A stretch of 64,000 nt of DNA from Syntrophorhabdaceae bacterium. Its GTDB lineage: Bacteria > Desulfobacterota > Syntrophorhabdia > Syntrophorhabdales > Syntrophorhabdaceae. A program made the translations under genes and the position numbers. Positions within the stretch are counted from its first letter, which is position 1. The number at the start of each line of letters is the position of its first letter. The notes below the pieces were generated by a model, which had not been told where the DNA came from, did not search any database, and saw nothing but the letters and a program-made list of their open reading frames with translations. The DNA is taken from the NCBI GenBank assembly GCA_017992765.1, contig JAGOOA010000001.1, positions 128,572-192,571 on the forward strand. Reading direction: 5' to 3'. Of the stretch, positions 18,242-27,484 are shown in pieces.

Positions 18242-18601
18242 TCAGTTAACCATTGCCTCTTTAACCTTTGTCACCACGGTCTCGAACCCGGACGGATCGT
18301 TTACCGCCATCTCGGCAAGAGACTTTCTGTCCAGCGCTATGTTGGCGGCTTTCAGGCCATGGATGAACCTGCTGTAAGGGATGCCCTGCGCCCTGCAGGC
18401 CGCGTTGATCCTCACTATCCATAAGGACCTGAAATCCCTCTTCCTCTGTTTTCGCCCGGCGTAGGCATACTTGAGGGCTTTGAAAACGGCCCTCTTCGCG
18501 ACGCTGTAAACATTCTTCCTGGTCCCATACATGCCCCGCGCCAGCTTTAATAGCTTTTTACGTCTTCTTCTTGCTTTAAATCCTCGTTTTGCCCTTGGCA
18601 T
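18242..18601 (-). CDS. rplT: Ribosomal protein bL20
   Basis: 119 residues, full length. Strongly basic N-terminal extension ([19 protein letters not shown]), then [20 protein letters not shown] and [20 protein letters not shown]. An early 50S assembly protein. In other bacteria L20 represses its own operon by binding mRNA; no such mimic was identified here. Part of infC-rpmI-rplT. Confidence 0.97.
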   Translation of the reverse strand: MPRAKRGFKARRRRKKLLKLARGMYGTRKNVYSVAKRAVFKALKYAYAGRKQRKRDFRSLWIVRINAACRAQGIPYSRFIHGLKAANIALDRKSLAEMAVNDPSGFETVVTKVKEAMVN

Positions 18602-18622
18602 TTTACTGTACCTCTATTTTTC

Positions 18623-18820
18623 TTATGAGTATGGTAATAATGTCTTGATCCTCTTCAGATCTGTGGGATGAACAGTGTCAGATTTCGATAGCCTTCTTTT
18701 CATCTTCGGTGTTTTTGAGGAAAGAAGATGGCTGTGAAATGCCTTTGCCCTTTTCACCTTGCCTTTTGCTGTTATCTTAACCCGCTTTGCCAATCCTCGG
18801 TGCGTCTTCATCTTCGGCAT
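18623..18820 (-). CDS. rpmI: Ribosomal protein bL35
   Basis: 65 residues: PKMKTHRGLAKRVKITAKGK, then AFHSHLLSSKTPKMKRRL. AGGAGGTTGAT precedes ATG 18820. Located 11 bases after infC and 21 bases before rplT, the standard order. Confidence 0.97.
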   Translation of the reverse strand: MPKMKTHRGLAKRVKITAKGKVKRAKAFHSHLLSSKTPKMKRRLSKSDTVHPTDLKRIKTLLPYS

Positions 18821-18831
18821 ATCAACCTCCT

Positions 18832-19347
18832 TTACAGCGGGGCGAAGATCATTACGATATTCCTACCGTCAAATCTCAATTTCTGCTCCAGCGCCCCTGC
18901 GTCTTTTACTGACTCGATAACCTTCTGGGCAAGTTTTTCTCCCATGTCTATATGGAGCACCTCCCTGCCCTTAAACATAATAATCACCTTGACCTTGTAC
19001 CCGTCGCCGAGAAACTCTTTCATGTGCTTCATCTTGAACGTCAGGTCATGCTCCTCGATCTTAAGGCCCAGCTTCATCTCTTTGATCTGGATCACCGCCT
19101 GTTTTTTCTTTGCCTCATGGGCCTTCTTGGCAAGCTGGTATTTGAACTTGCCGTAATCCATGATCTTGCAAACCGGCGGGTTTGTCTTGGGAGAAACCTC
19201 CACCAGGTCAAGGTCCTGTTCCCGCGCCATCCTGAGAGCTTCAACCGTTGCCACAATACCCAGCTGTTTCCCGCTGTCGTCAATGAGCCGAACCTCTCTG
19301 ACGCGTATCTTCTCATTGATATTTACGTCCTTAGTGTCCTTTCCTAT
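18832..19347 (-). CDS. infC: Translation initiation factor IF-3 (probable AUA start)
   Basis: About 171 residues. Motifs: INEKIRVREVRLIDDSGKQL at the N-terminus, VSPKTNPPVCKIMDYGKFKY in the middle, and IMFKGREVLHIDMG in the C-terminal domain. IF-3 checks the initiator tRNA and start codon on the 30S subunit. The usual short N-terminus begins at ATA 19347-19345. The Shine-Dalgarno AGGAGG (19361-19356) lies 8 bases before it, whereas the nearest canonical codon, GTG 19356, overlaps the Shine-Dalgarno itself. IF-3 genes elsewhere start with AUU and are self-regulated because IF-3 rejects non-AUG codons; an AUA start would serve the same purpose. If GTG is used the protein has three extra residues. 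Confidence 0.88.
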   Translation of the reverse strand: MGKDTKDVNINEKIRVREVRLIDDSGKQLGIVATVEALRMAREQDLDLVEVSPKTNPPVCKIMDYGKFKYQLAKKAHEAKKKQAVIQIKEMKLGLKIEEHDLTFKMKHMKEFLGDGYKVKVIIMFKGREVLHIDMGEKLAQKVIESVKDAGALEQKLRFDGRNIVMIFAPL

Positions 19348-19352
19348 AGGGC

Positions 19353-21089
19353 TCACCTCCTGAGTGTATTATCCTCATTTATCCTGCTTATGAGATCCTG
19401 TACCGTGATGTCCTTCAGCTCGGCGCCTTCTCTTGTCCTGACGGTAATGGATCTTTTCTCCATTTCCTTTTTGCCGACTATTACCATATAGGGGACCTTT
19501 TTTACAGCGCCCTCCCGTATCTTGAGGCTCAGCTTTTCATTTCTCGAGTCGGCTTCCACCCTGATGCCTTCCTGCGCCATGGCGTCATAAATCTCCCTTA
19601 CATACGGCTCCTGGTCATCGGTGATGTTCATGATCACTGCCTGCGTAGGCGACAGCCAGACCGGGAAGCGCCCGCCGTAATGTTCGATGAGGACGCCGAT
19701 GAACCGTTCGATGGCCCCGAGGACGACCCTGTGGAGCATAACGGGCCTCTTCCTTTTCCCATCGCTGTCCACGTAGTGGAGGTCAAAGCGTTCGGGAAGG
19801 GCGAAGTCGCACTGTATCGTTGCGCACTGCCATTTTCTTCCGATGGCGTCTTTCAGCTTTACGTCGATCTTGGGCCCGTAGAACGCCCCATCTCCTTCGT
19901 TTATCTCATATGGGAGCTTCTGGTCATCGAGAACTTCCTTCAACGCCTTTTCCGCCTTGTCCCAATCCTCGTCCGTGCCTATCGACTTTTCAGGCCGCGT
20001 GCTTATCTCCATCTCATAATCAAAGCCGAAGATGCCCATCACATCCTGCACAAACCGAATTATGCCCAGTATCTCCTGGTGAAGCTGGTCGGGGCGAAGG
20101 AAGATGTGGGCATCGTCCTGGGTAAACTCCCGCACCCTCATGAGGCCATGAAGGACGCCGGATTTTTCATGCCGGGATACGGTGCCGAGCTCAAAGTAGC
20201 GGAGCGGGAGGTCCCTGTAGCTCCTTACCTTTGAATTGTACACCATGATATGGGAGAGGCAGTTCATCGGCTTGATGCCGTAATCCACGTCATCTATCTT
20301 TGTAAAATACATGAAATCCCTGTAGTTGTCGAAATGGCCCGACCTTTTCCACATGTCGAGCTTCAGGATGTGAGGGCCTACTACGAACTGGTAGCCCCTC
20401 TTCAGGTGTTCCTTTCTTTCGAAGTCTTCAAGGAGGTAACGGAGCAGGGCGCCGTTCGGGTGGTATATGACAAGCCCTGCGCCGACATCATCGGAGATGC
20501 TGAAAAGCTCGAGCTCTTTGCCAAGCTTGCGGTGGTCTCTCTTTTTCACCTCTTCAAGAAAATTGAGGTATTTGTTGAGCGATTCCTCATCAGGGAAGGC
20601 TGTCCCGTATATCCTGGTGAGCATCTTGTTCTTCTCGTCGCCCCTCCAGTAAGCGCCGGCAAGGCTTAAAAGCTTGAATGCCCTTATCTTTCCTGTTGAC
20701 GGAAGGTGCGGCCCGCGGCAGAGGTCCGTAAAGGAACCCTGGGTGTAGGTATTTACTTCGGGGTCGTCGATCGCCTCCAAAAGTTCCACCTTGTATGTCT
20801 CGCCCATCTTCTCGAACATATCCATGGCCTCGTCCTTTTTCAGGACCCTTTTTTCAATAGGGATATCCTTCTTGACGAGCTCCTTCATCTTTGCCTCTAT
20901 CTTCGGCAGGTCCTCTTCGGTAAAGCCCGGTTCGTAGTCAAAATCGTAATAAAAACCATTCTCTATGGACGGCCCGATGGCCACTTTGACCCCCGGGAAA
21001 AGCTCCCGTACGGCCTGTGCCATGAGGTGGGAGGTGCTGTGGCGCAGCATCTCAAGGTCTTCTGCGGTGTGTGTTTCCTTATTTTGCAT
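19353..21089 (-). CDS. thrS: Threonyl-tRNA synthetase lacking the TGS domain
   Basis: 578 residues against about 640 for E. coli ThrS. The N-terminal TGS domain (about 60 residues) is absent; an in-frame stop lies just upstream of ATG 21089, so it is not a wrong start. The editing domain begins at once ([19 protein letters not shown] at 15-33, then [15 protein letters not shown]). The class II core has zinc ligands in [19 protein letters not shown] and PVMLHRV. The anticodon domain closes the protein ([11 protein letters not shown]). First gene of the translation cluster; its stop overlaps the Shine-Dalgarno of infC. Confidence 0.96.
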   Translation of the reverse strand: MQNKETHTAEDLEMLRHSTSHLMAQAVRELFPGVKVAIGPSIENGFYYDFDYEPGFTEEDLPKIEAKMKELVKKDIPIEKRVLKKDEAMDMFEKMGETYKVELLEAIDDPEVNTYTQGSFTDLCRGPHLPSTGKIRAFKLLSLAGAYWRGDEKNKMLTRIYGTAFPDEESLNKYLNFLEEVKKRDHRKLGKELELFSISDDVGAGLVIYHPNGALLRYLLEDFERKEHLKRGYQFVVGPHILKLDMWKRSGHFDNYRDFMYFTKIDDVDYGIKPMNCLSHIMVYNSKVRSYRDLPLRYFELGTVSRHEKSGVLHGLMRVREFTQDDAHIFLRPDQLHQEILGIIRFVQDVMGIFGFDYEMEISTRPEKSIGTDEDWDKAEKALKEVLDDQKLPYEINEGDGAFYGPKIDVKLKDAIGRKWQCATIQCDFALPERFDLHYVDSDGKRKRPVMLHRVVLGAIERFIGVLIEHYGGRFPVWLSPTQAVIMNITDDQEPYVREIYDAMAQEGIRVEADSRNEKLSLKIREGAVKKVPYMVIVGKKEMEKRSITVRTREGAELKDITVQDLISRINEDNTLRR

Positions 21090-21137
21090 AGCTATTTCAA
21101 TTTACCACTTTAAGAACATTCTCCAAACAAGAAGATA

Positions 21138-21167
21138 TTATTACCATTTTTATCTTTCCCTTGTCAA
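21138..21167 (-). promoter_or_regulatory. Putative sigma-70 promoter for thrS-infC-rpmI-rplT-pheST
   Basis: On the minus strand TTGACA (21167-21162), an 18-base spacer, then TAATAA (21143-21138), about 50 bases before the thrS ATG. The surrounding DNA is AT-rich, as expected for a strong promoter. Confidence 0.5.
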
Positions 21168-21270
21168 TTCTTATAGTTAAAAAAGAATGAATTTTTTTAA
21201 TTCCGGATATTCCTTAAGGACGAGCATCGATGCCGGTGCCCTTGTGGCGTATCCTGGATTAAATAATTCT

Positions 21271-21579
21271 TTACGTCCTGCAGCGCGGCTGATTCTGTTT
21301 TCGCGGTCTTTTGTGGGGTTGCAAGGCGCCGCTTTTCTGTTGTGAAATCATGTTCTTGCATTCAGGGCAGACGATGCCTGCGCCATCCGGCGGGATCACG
21401 AAAAGCCTCCCGCAAAAGTAGCATACCTCCTCGTTGCCGCCTCTTCTGGGGTAGTCAGGATACACCCTGTAAAGGCAGGTAGGCTTGGTGCAGACCAGCA
21501 CCTTTACCTTGTTGATGTAATCGTAATCCGGCGCCATCTCAAAACCGCAGTGTGGACAGGTGGTGGTTGTATAAGCCAT
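21271..21579 (-). CDS. Small zinc-ribbon protein
   Basis: 102 residues. Cysteine pairs CPHCG (near 8), CTKPTC (near 31), CYFCG (near 53) and CPEC (near 71) suggest two zinc-binding ribbons. The C-terminus is basic and probably unstructured (KRPRKQNQPRCRT). I do not recognise a named family. It lies alone between thrS and the rubrerythrin-like gene on the same strand. Confidence 0.65.
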   Translation of the reverse strand: MAYTTTTCPHCGFEMAPDYDYINKVKVLVCTKPTCLYRVYPDYPRRGGNEEVCYFCGRLFVIPPDGAGIVCPECKNMISQQKSGALQPHKRPRKQNQPRCRT

Positions 21580-21672
21580 ATCGTTCCCTTATACGTATTA
21601 TCGGCTCTTTTCGCCCTTTACTTTAAAAGAAACCACATAAAGGGCGCGGCCGCGGGCAACCTCCCGAGAATG

Positions 21673-22137
21673 TCATCCGCCCTCTAATTGAGGAAAGGCG
21701 GTATTGGAGTAGAGGTACTCCACCTTTTCTTTATGTTTCAGTTCCTCGTTGGCCATACGCAGGAGCATTGTCTTAGTCTCGCCATCGGCATGCTCCCCGG
21801 CGAGGGCCGTATAAAAATTGTACGAATTGGTCTCCCTGTGTGCGGCGACGAGATATACATCCTTGCTCGCCATATCTTTTGTGATGTCAGGTTTTTCGAG
21901 GTATTCCGCTATTTTGTAGTTCACGACGCTGCTCATGCGAAGACCGCTCTCACCATATTCCCCGTTTTTGTATTTGACGAGAAATTCCTTATGCCTTTTT
22001 TCTTCCTCTGCAAGAAATCTGAGTGTCTCTTTTGCCTCTTTATCCGCAACCTTATTGTGAATGTCCGTGTAGAATACAAATGCCTCCTCTTCTCTTTTGA
22101 TCGCCAGATCGATAACGTCTTCCAGTCTTTTTTCCAT
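21673..22137 (-). CDS. Ferritin-like diiron protein (rubrerythrin family)
   Basis: 154 residues in a four-helix pattern. Paired metal-binding motifs are E-x-E-A-F-V-F-Y (near 17), EEEKRHKEF (near 45), the HRETNSYNFY stretch (near 100) and NEELKHKEKVEYL (near 130). There is no C-terminal rubredoxin domain, so it belongs to the short erythrin-like group linked to oxidative stress and iron handling in anaerobes. GGAGGTG lies before the ATG. Confidence 0.85.
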   Translation of the reverse strand: MEKRLEDVIDLAIKREEEAFVFYTDIHNKVADKEAKETLRFLAEEEKRHKEFLVKYKNGEYGESGLRMSSVVNYKIAEYLEKPDITKDMASKDVYLVAAHRETNSYNFYTALAGEHADGETKTMLLRMANEELKHKEKVEYLYSNTAFPQLEGG

Positions 22138-22196
22138 TTTTCACCTCCGTATTTGTTTTTTGTTTAATAATACTTTAAGATGGCCGCGTCAATAGC

Positions 22197-23939
22197 CTAA
22201 AACAACTTCATCTGCTTTCGATGACGTCTTTTTGCCCTATCAGGGACCGTTATCGCGTGCGTGAACGCCCCCGGTATCTCCCTGACAAATGGTGACGGCC
22301 GCGGGGTCGTTCTTTTACCGTAGAGGAACCTGGTGCGTGCATGAAGGAGGAAAAGCTCCTCTTTCGCCCTCGTCATGCCCATATAGAGAAGCCTCCTTTC
22401 TTCTTCCGCGTCTCCATATCCCTCGCCGCGGGCGTAGGGCATCAACCCCTCCTCTACCCCTGCAATGAACACAACCTTGAACTCGAGCCCCTTTGCCATG
22501 TGGAGGGTCATAAGGGCAACGGAATCCGCTCTGGGATCAAAATCGTCGGATGGCAGAAGAAGCTGCACCATATTTACGGCATCAAGAAGGGTTTGTATGC
22601 CAGGGCCATCATTATGGGGGATGATGTTTACGAGCAACCGGCAGAGGAAGCTATTGTCATCGGCGCCAAGTTCGCTGAACGCAGACCTGATAAGTTCTTC
22701 AACGGAGAATGCATTCACAAGCTTCCCGGGGTCTATATCCGCCGCACGATCCTTCAGGGCCCCGATAATGTCTGAATATGTTCCTTTCTCCGAAAGGCGG
22801 CGGCTGCCAATCACCTGGCAGGGAATACCTGATGCCTGGAAAACCTCCTCGATTATTTCTGCCTGCGCGTTTGTCCTGTAGATCACAGCAAAATCGGAAA
22901 AGCTGCACGCACCGTCAGGGGAATCATGCCGGTGCGGCGCGTGCATCAATTGATAATGGCTCGTGCCGCCGATCCTTGCCTCTATCTCGCCAACCACCAG
23001 TTCGGCCTCTGCGCGTTCGTCGGGCACAGAGACAATCGTGATCGGCTTCCCATTTCCCCTTACGGGAAGAAGTTCACGTTCGATCCTTCGGGCATTGTTG
23101 CAGATCATCCTGTCCGACGCCCTGATGATGCCGGCAGTGGAGCGGTAATTATGCGACAGGGTGATCCTCCGGGCGGCTGGAAAATCGTTCCCGAAGTTAA
23201 GAAAGTTTGTCACATCAGCGCCCCGGAAGGCATAGATCGCCTGGTCGGCATCGCCGACAACGCAGATATTTCCACTGTCCCCCGTAAGAAGCCTTAAGAG
23301 CCTGTATTGGGCGGGGTTGATGTCCTGGTACTCATCGACCATGATATGTTGGAACCTGTCTTTATATGTCCGCAGCAATAAATGATCGCGCAGCATTTCT
23401 ATTGGCATAAGGATGAGATCGTCAAGGTCAAGGGCCTTCTTTTCGTGGAGCGCTGCCTGATACTGATCGTAGACGGCCTGCATGTCTTCGTCTCCGTCCT
23501 CAAGGAAATTTTTTATCCGCGATATTGTTTCGGCTGTTTCGTTTGCCTCCCTTCTACGAGCCGTTTCCTGAAGAATGGCCATCAGAAGGTTGACCTGATC
23601 GCTTCTTGTGCAGATGATAAAGTCGTGTGGTGTGTTGTCGCGGATGATCTGAAGCCCCAACATGTGAAAGGTGCCGATAAACACCTTTGTTGCATCTTTT
23701 CCAAGCAGCGCGATAGTGCGTTCGCGCATCTCCTGCGCGGCACGGTTTGTGAATGTCACGGCGAGGATATGTTCCGGCCTCACCCCGCGATGAACAAGGC
23801 AAGCTATCCTCCTGACGATGGTCAGCGTTTTGCCTGTCCCCGGGCCCGCAACGACCATGAGCGGGCCATCGGCGGCTGTGACCGCCTCCTTCTGCGATCC
23901 GTTCAGGCCATCCAGTATCCTTGCTTTAATGTCCATCAT
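22197..23939 (-). CDS. UvrD/PcrA-like superfamily 1 DNA helicase
   Basis: 580 residues, shorter than UvrD (about 720). Helicase motifs in order: GPGTGKTLTIVRRIA (Walker A, near 33), AVTFTNRAAQEMRER (Ia), MVDEYQDINPAQY (II, near 205), VVGDADQAIYAFRGAD (III), LSHNYRST (IV), LMTLHMAKGLEFKVVFIAG (V) and LLYMGMTRAKEELFLL (VI). It starts 7 bases after the EndoQ-like gene and is probably co-transcribed with it, pointing to a repair role. A second UvrD-like helicase is at 40861-42843. Confidence 0.9.
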   Translation of the reverse strand: MMDIKARILDGLNGSQKEAVTAADGPLMVVAGPGTGKTLTIVRRIACLVHRGVRPEHILAVTFTNRAAQEMRERTIALLGKDATKVFIGTFHMLGLQIIRDNTPHDFIICTRSDQVNLLMAILQETARRREANETAETISRIKNFLEDGDEDMQAVYDQYQAALHEKKALDLDDLILMPIEMLRDHLLLRTYKDRFQHIMVDEYQDINPAQYRLLRLLTGDSGNICVVGDADQAIYAFRGADVTNFLNFGNDFPAARRITLSHNYRSTAGIIRASDRMICNNARRIERELLPVRGNGKPITIVSVPDERAEAELVVGEIEARIGGTSHYQLMHAPHRHDSPDGACSFSDFAVIYRTNAQAEIIEEVFQASGIPCQVIGSRRLSEKGTYSDIIGALKDRAADIDPGKLVNAFSVEELIRSAFSELGADDNSFLCRLLVNIIPHNDGPGIQTLLDAVNMVQLLLPSDDFDPRADSVALMTLHMAKGLEFKVVFIAGVEEGLMPYARGEGYGDAEEERRLLYMGMTRAKEELFLLHARTRFLYGKRTTPRPSPFVREIPGAFTHAITVPDRAKRRHRKQMKLF

Positions 23940-23945
23940 GCTTCT

Positions 23946-25217
23946 TTAGAAGAGAGCTGCCTGTCCCTTGATCTGTCTCCGTTCCGCGGCTTCGAATATC
24001 CTGATCTTGCCGTATTCGCCGTCAAAGCCGGGAACGATATTGACCTTTCCATTGCGCACCCTCGAGATCGCCTCGCGTATCAGCGGCGAGCCTGCCTTCT
24101 CGATGTCCGGAAGGGCAGCGTCCATGAGTATCCTGAGCTCGTTGCCGAGCTGATGGATGAGCCTCCGGTATTCTGCGTCGACCCTTTTGCTGGCAACACC
24201 GATGCCCATGGTTTCGGCAAGGACCTCCGGCAGGGGGATCAGGGAAAAGAAGGGCTTTGCGCTGTCAGGCCTGAACCCGTGAGCCCTGTCGGCAAGCCTG
24301 TTCACCCTGTGCAGTACCCCAACGGTCACCTTTTTCCCGCAGACAGGACAGAGGTGATCGTTCTTTATTGTTTCATCGGGGGCAAGGTTGACGCCGCATG
24401 CCCTGTGGCCGTCATAGTGGTATTTTCCTTCCTCGGGAAAGAACTCTATAGTGTTGAGAAAACCCTTTCCGGTCTCAATCGCATTCTTTATTGATTCGTA
24501 TGAGGTGTCGACATCAAGGATGTTCGCTTCCCTGCCCATTTTTGCCGGTGAGTGGGCGTCCGAGTTCGATATGAGCGTCAGCCCGTCGAGGGCGGAGAGG
24601 CGCCAGTTCATCATCGGGTCAGAGGAAAGGCCCGTTTCGATTGCCTTGATATGGGGGGCAAGATCTTCGAAGCACTCCTCGAGGGAATCAAAGCCCGATA
24701 CAGCGCCAAATACGGAGAAATGAGGTGTCCACGCATGCGCCGGGACGAAAAGGGCGTGCGGGCATTCATCAAGGACGATCTTCAGAAGTTCTTTTACGTC
24801 GAGCCCGAGTATGGGCCTCCCGTCAGCGTTCAGGTTCCCTATCTTTGACAGCGCGAGGCTGAGCTTCAGGGCGTCGGAGACCTGCGGTACAAAGATGATG
24901 GAGTGAACCTTTCTTGTCTTCCCGTTCTTGCTGTATATGGTGCTGATCTCCGAAGAGAGCATGAAGAAGACGTCGGCCCTGCACGAGTCGGGGACATCGC
25001 CGGCCTCGAATTCTCTTTTGAGCCTCAGCAGTCCGTTGCCTGTCGGTTCGGTCTTTTTACTGAGCTCGGCAATCCATGCGGGATGGGTAAAATCGCCGGT
25101 GCCGACCACGGTAATGCCCTTTATCTGGGCCCACTTCCACAGCGCCTCGGGGACCATGTCCCTGCTCGTTGCCCGGGAATAGCTGGAATGGATATGGAGA
25201 TCAGCGATGAACCGCAT
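23946..25217 (-). CDS. Endonuclease Q family protein (PHP domain, TIGR00375 type)
   Basis: 423 residues from ATG 25217, chosen because the family begins at RFIADLHIHSSYSRA. PHP metal motifs: DLHIHSSYS (5-13), GTGDFTH near 43, SSEIST near 85, PAHAWTP near 155 and SNSDAHSP near 220. A zinc ribbon follows: a Cys in HRACGVNLAP and a CPVCGKK pair. EndoQ cuts 5' of deaminated bases (hypoxanthine, uracil) and abasic sites in archaea and a few bacteria. The adjacent helicase suggests a two-gene repair operon. The exact substrate here is inferred. Confidence 0.82.
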   Translation of the reverse strand: MRFIADLHIHSSYSRATSRDMVPEALWKWAQIKGITVVGTGDFTHPAWIAELSKKTEPTGNGLLRLKREFEAGDVPDSCRADVFFMLSSEISTIYSKNGKTRKVHSIIFVPQVSDALKLSLALSKIGNLNADGRPILGLDVKELLKIVLDECPHALFVPAHAWTPHFSVFGAVSGFDSLEECFEDLAPHIKAIETGLSSDPMMNWRLSALDGLTLISNSDAHSPAKMGREANILDVDTSYESIKNAIETGKGFLNTIEFFPEEGKYHYDGHRACGVNLAPDETIKNDHLCPVCGKKVTVGVLHRVNRLADRAHGFRPDSAKPFFSLIPLPEVLAETMGIGVASKRVDAEYRRLIHQLGNELRILMDAALPDIEKAGSPLIREAISRVRNGKVNIVPGFDGEYGKIRIFEAAERRQIKGQAALF

Positions 25218-25690
25218 GGACAATTTGTATAGCATGGGCAACGGTAAGTCAAGCGGCAAATTAACCGGATGCCGGCGATAAGAATAGAAGATGCGAGGAT
25301 GGGGAAATGCGAGGATGAGAGGATGCGGTGCTGGTCGCTCGATAATTGTCGCTGGAGTATAGCGCAAAGCGCATGGCGCATAGCGGAACAACCGTGAGGT
25401 GTCAAGGGAAACCTGTTCAGCGTTCAACGTTAAAACATGACAGATTAAAGACGTCAGATGTGTGGGGAATATGTCCTCGCGATGACAATACTTGTTCCAC
25501 GCACCTCGTTCCTCAATATACCTGACCTACATCAAGCGACCAGCACCGCATCCTCCCATCTTCCCATCCTCTCATCCTCCCATCTTCCCATCCCCCCATC
25601 TCCCGCTCGTACGTCCGCCTTTCTGGATTACCTTCTGTCGATGTGGTATAGTGGAGACTCATTTATTCTAAAAGGGATATTGAGAGAACA
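25218..25690. repeat. 473-base spacer of 7- and 8-base repeats
   Basis: No gene seen. Bases 25286-25331 read as GATG-led octamers (GATGCGAG, GATGAGAG). Bases 25546-25610 are the inverse: a run of CATC-led octamers such as CATCTTCC and CATCCTCT. The two stretches can pair around a 200-base loop. Within the loop are heptamers GCGCAAA, GCGCATG and GCGCATA (25364-25384), and a GTTCAACGTT word. A similar octamer block recurs near 52998-53040. Confidence 0.8.
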
Positions 25691-26437
25691 ATGAACAGCT
25701 TATTCGGTTTGGCCATCGGTCTCGCGGGCGGCTTTCTCGGCGCCCTCATCGGCCTCGGGGGCGGGGTGGTCATGATCCCGCTCATGACCATGCTGCTCAA
25801 GCTCGCGCAGCTTAAGGCCCACGGAACGAGCCTGGTGGCCGTTGTTTTCACTGCCCTCGCGGGCGCCATAACGTATTACTTCCACGGGACAGCGGATTGG
25901 AAGGTTGCCGCACTGATTGCGGCGACCGCCATGATCACCGCCCGGTTTGGCGCGCTGTATGCCAACTCTCTGCCTGAAAAGAAACTGAAGAGGGCCTTTG
26001 GCGTAATGCTTATCTGTGTGGCGCTTCTTCTTTTCATAAGAGGTTTTTTGCCGAGGTCAACTGCCCAGCTTGGGCCTGCGGCGTACGTTATCATCTTCCT
26101 TGGCACAGGGGTCGTTACCGGCTTCATCTCCGGGATGATGGGCGGCGGCGGCGGCGTTGTAATGATCCCTCCGATGGTGCTCCTGGCGGGCATGCCCCAG
26201 CAACTCGCCCAGGGCACATCCCTTCTTGCCATGATGCCCGTCTGCCTGATCGGCGCCTTTACCCATTACAGGCTCGGCAACGTACAGCTCAATGTAGCGG
26301 CAGGCATTTCTGTCGGGGCCATTGTGGGAGGCTACATCGGGGGAACCGTAGCGAACATCCTCCCCGAGCTGCACCTGAAGATCATCTTCAGCTTTGTTCT
26401 TATATGGATGGGACAACGGTACATCCAGACGAAGTGA
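25691..26437 (+). CDS. TauE/SafE family sulfite/anion exporter
   Basis: 248 residues, about eight membrane helices in two homologous halves. Each half has a glycine-rich repeat: GLGGGVVMIPLM (near 17) and GMMGGGGGVVMIPPM (near 148). HGTSLVA and QGTSLLA occur at equivalent places in the halves. The family exports sulfite, sulfoacetate or related anions. It is monocistronic; the ATG has only a weak Shine-Dalgarno. Confidence 0.85.
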   Translation: MNSLFGLAIGLAGGFLGALIGLGGGVVMIPLMTMLLKLAQLKAHGTSLVAVVFTALAGAITYYFHGTADWKVAALIAATAMITARFGALYANSLPEKKLKRAFGVMLICVALLLFIRGFLPRSTAQLGPAAYVIIFLGTGVVTGFISGMMGGGGGVVMIPPMVLLAGMPQQLAQGTSLLAMMPVCLIGAFTHYRLGNVQLNVAAGISVGAIVGGYIGGTVANILPELHLKIIFSFVLIWMGQRYIQTK

Positions 26438-26579
26438 AAGTAGCCCATAGTTCATAGCAAGAAGAATCAGGTTGAGGTTAAGGTTGAGACTGAGGAGAAT
26501 CGGCAGTTTGCTTAACCTTAGCCTGAACCTTAGCCTGCATTTTTTGTTTGCTGAAAGCTGATCGCTGATAGCTGAATCT
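26438..26579. repeat. Spacer with inverted 6-base repeats
   Basis: Bases 26469-26497 are hexamers AGGTTG, AGGTTA, AGACTG; bases 26512-26537 are the inverse (TTAACC, TTAGCC, TGAACC), a potential hairpin between the converging exporter and lipoprotein genes. A GCTGAAA/GCTGATC/GCTGATA heptamer run follows at 26551-26575. Confidence 0.75.
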
Positions 26580-27317
26580 TTACTGTAGTTTCATAATAAG
26601 GGTATGGAAAGCCCCCGTATCCTTTTCCTTCAGCTTAAGCCGGAGCCCTACCGGTCTTGCCGATTCACCGGGAAAGAATACAAAGCTGTAGGCCAGGTCG
26701 CCGGGGTTGATCGTCTTGTTCTCAAGAGACCTTTTCTGGAGGTCTCCCCTTATCTTTTCCTTTACGTCTGATTCAAGAAGTCCTTTCGCTCCGCCCATCG
26801 TTGCGCCTGCCGCTGCGCCGAGGGCAGCGCCGCTCAGCGTCGCCTCGCCGACATTCGTTCCCGTGACCACGCCGATGGCAGCCCCTATCATGGCGCCGGC
26901 AATGCCGGTAAGGGCGCCGAATTTTGTCGCCTCAGGCGCAACCCTGCCGAGCTCTGTCTTCTTTGCTATACGGTCGTATGCAAGGCTCGATTCAAGGATA
27001 GGCCACAGGTTGTCATCGCTGTCGGTGAGAAAGGTCTGGTCGGGGATGATCTCGATCGGATGCTCGCCCTTGTTGTCGAAGAGGACCTGTACGGGTACAA
27101 CGCCTGCGCCGACTATATCAAAACCGAACACCGCCTGCGCCTCCTGGCTGTCGTATGACCTTGAGGCGATGATGGCCCCGGCAGCCCCGGTGGCGTTGGG
27201 ATAAGCGGCAGGCATCTTGAACGGCACGACCTGTCTCTGGTAGCTCTGGCAGGCGGCAAAGGCAACAACTATGAAACATATCAAAACTATGGAGATGCTT
27301 TTGATGGTCATATTCAT
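26580..27317 (-). CDS. Glycine-zipper lipoprotein, hypothetical
   Basis: 245 residues. The lipoprotein signal ends at VVAFAAC (Cys near 23). A soluble domain of unknown fold is followed by a glycine/alanine-rich segment (about 135-180: GAMIGAAIGVVTG, SGAALGAAAGATMGGAKG), a glycine zipper that may insert in the outer membrane. The C-terminal domain has no recognised motif. GGGGAGG precedes ATG 27317. Divergently oriented from the hcr operon. Confidence 0.7.
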   Translation of the reverse strand: MNMTIKSISIVLICFIVVAFAACQSYQRQVVPFKMPAAYPNATGAAGAIIASRSYDSQEAQAVFGFDIVGAGVVPVQVLFDNKGEHPIEIIPDQTFLTDSDDNLWPILESSLAYDRIAKKTELGRVAPEATKFGALTGIAGAMIGAAIGVVTGTNVGEATLSGAALGAAAGATMGGAKGLLESDVKEKIRGDLQKRSLENKTINPGDLAYSFVFFPGESARPVGLRLKLKEKDTGAFHTLIMKLQ

Positions 27318-27399
27318 ATTAAACCTCCCCTATGGGTACGCTTACGATGAATCTATAATAGCGGCGATATAATGTCAATGGGGATACGCCGTACCCCCC

Positions 27400-27428
27400 T
27401 TGATATAAACGCACAGGAGTGGTATATT
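27400..27428 (+). promoter_or_regulatory. Putative promoter of the hcrCAB-type operon
   Basis: TTGATA (27400-27405), a 17-base spacer, TATATT (27423-27428), about 57 bases before the ATG of the first subunit. A palindromic GGGGATACGCCGTACCCCC stretch lies just upstream (27380-27398) and could be an operator or part of the divergent promoter region. Confidence 0.45.
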
Positions 27429-27484
27429 GCCTGTACTACGCACATCAAATAACGGGTGTTTTCACGGCAGGACAAGGAGCATTT

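Noticed and set aside
23382-24494. Open frame of about 370 codons on the plus strand
   Set aside because: Antisense to the EndoQ and helicase genes, no Shine-Dalgarno and no known motif.
25458-25694. Plus-strand frame through the octamer repeat
   Set aside because: Translation is repetitive Ser/Pro/His from the CATC repeat and shows no gene-like features.
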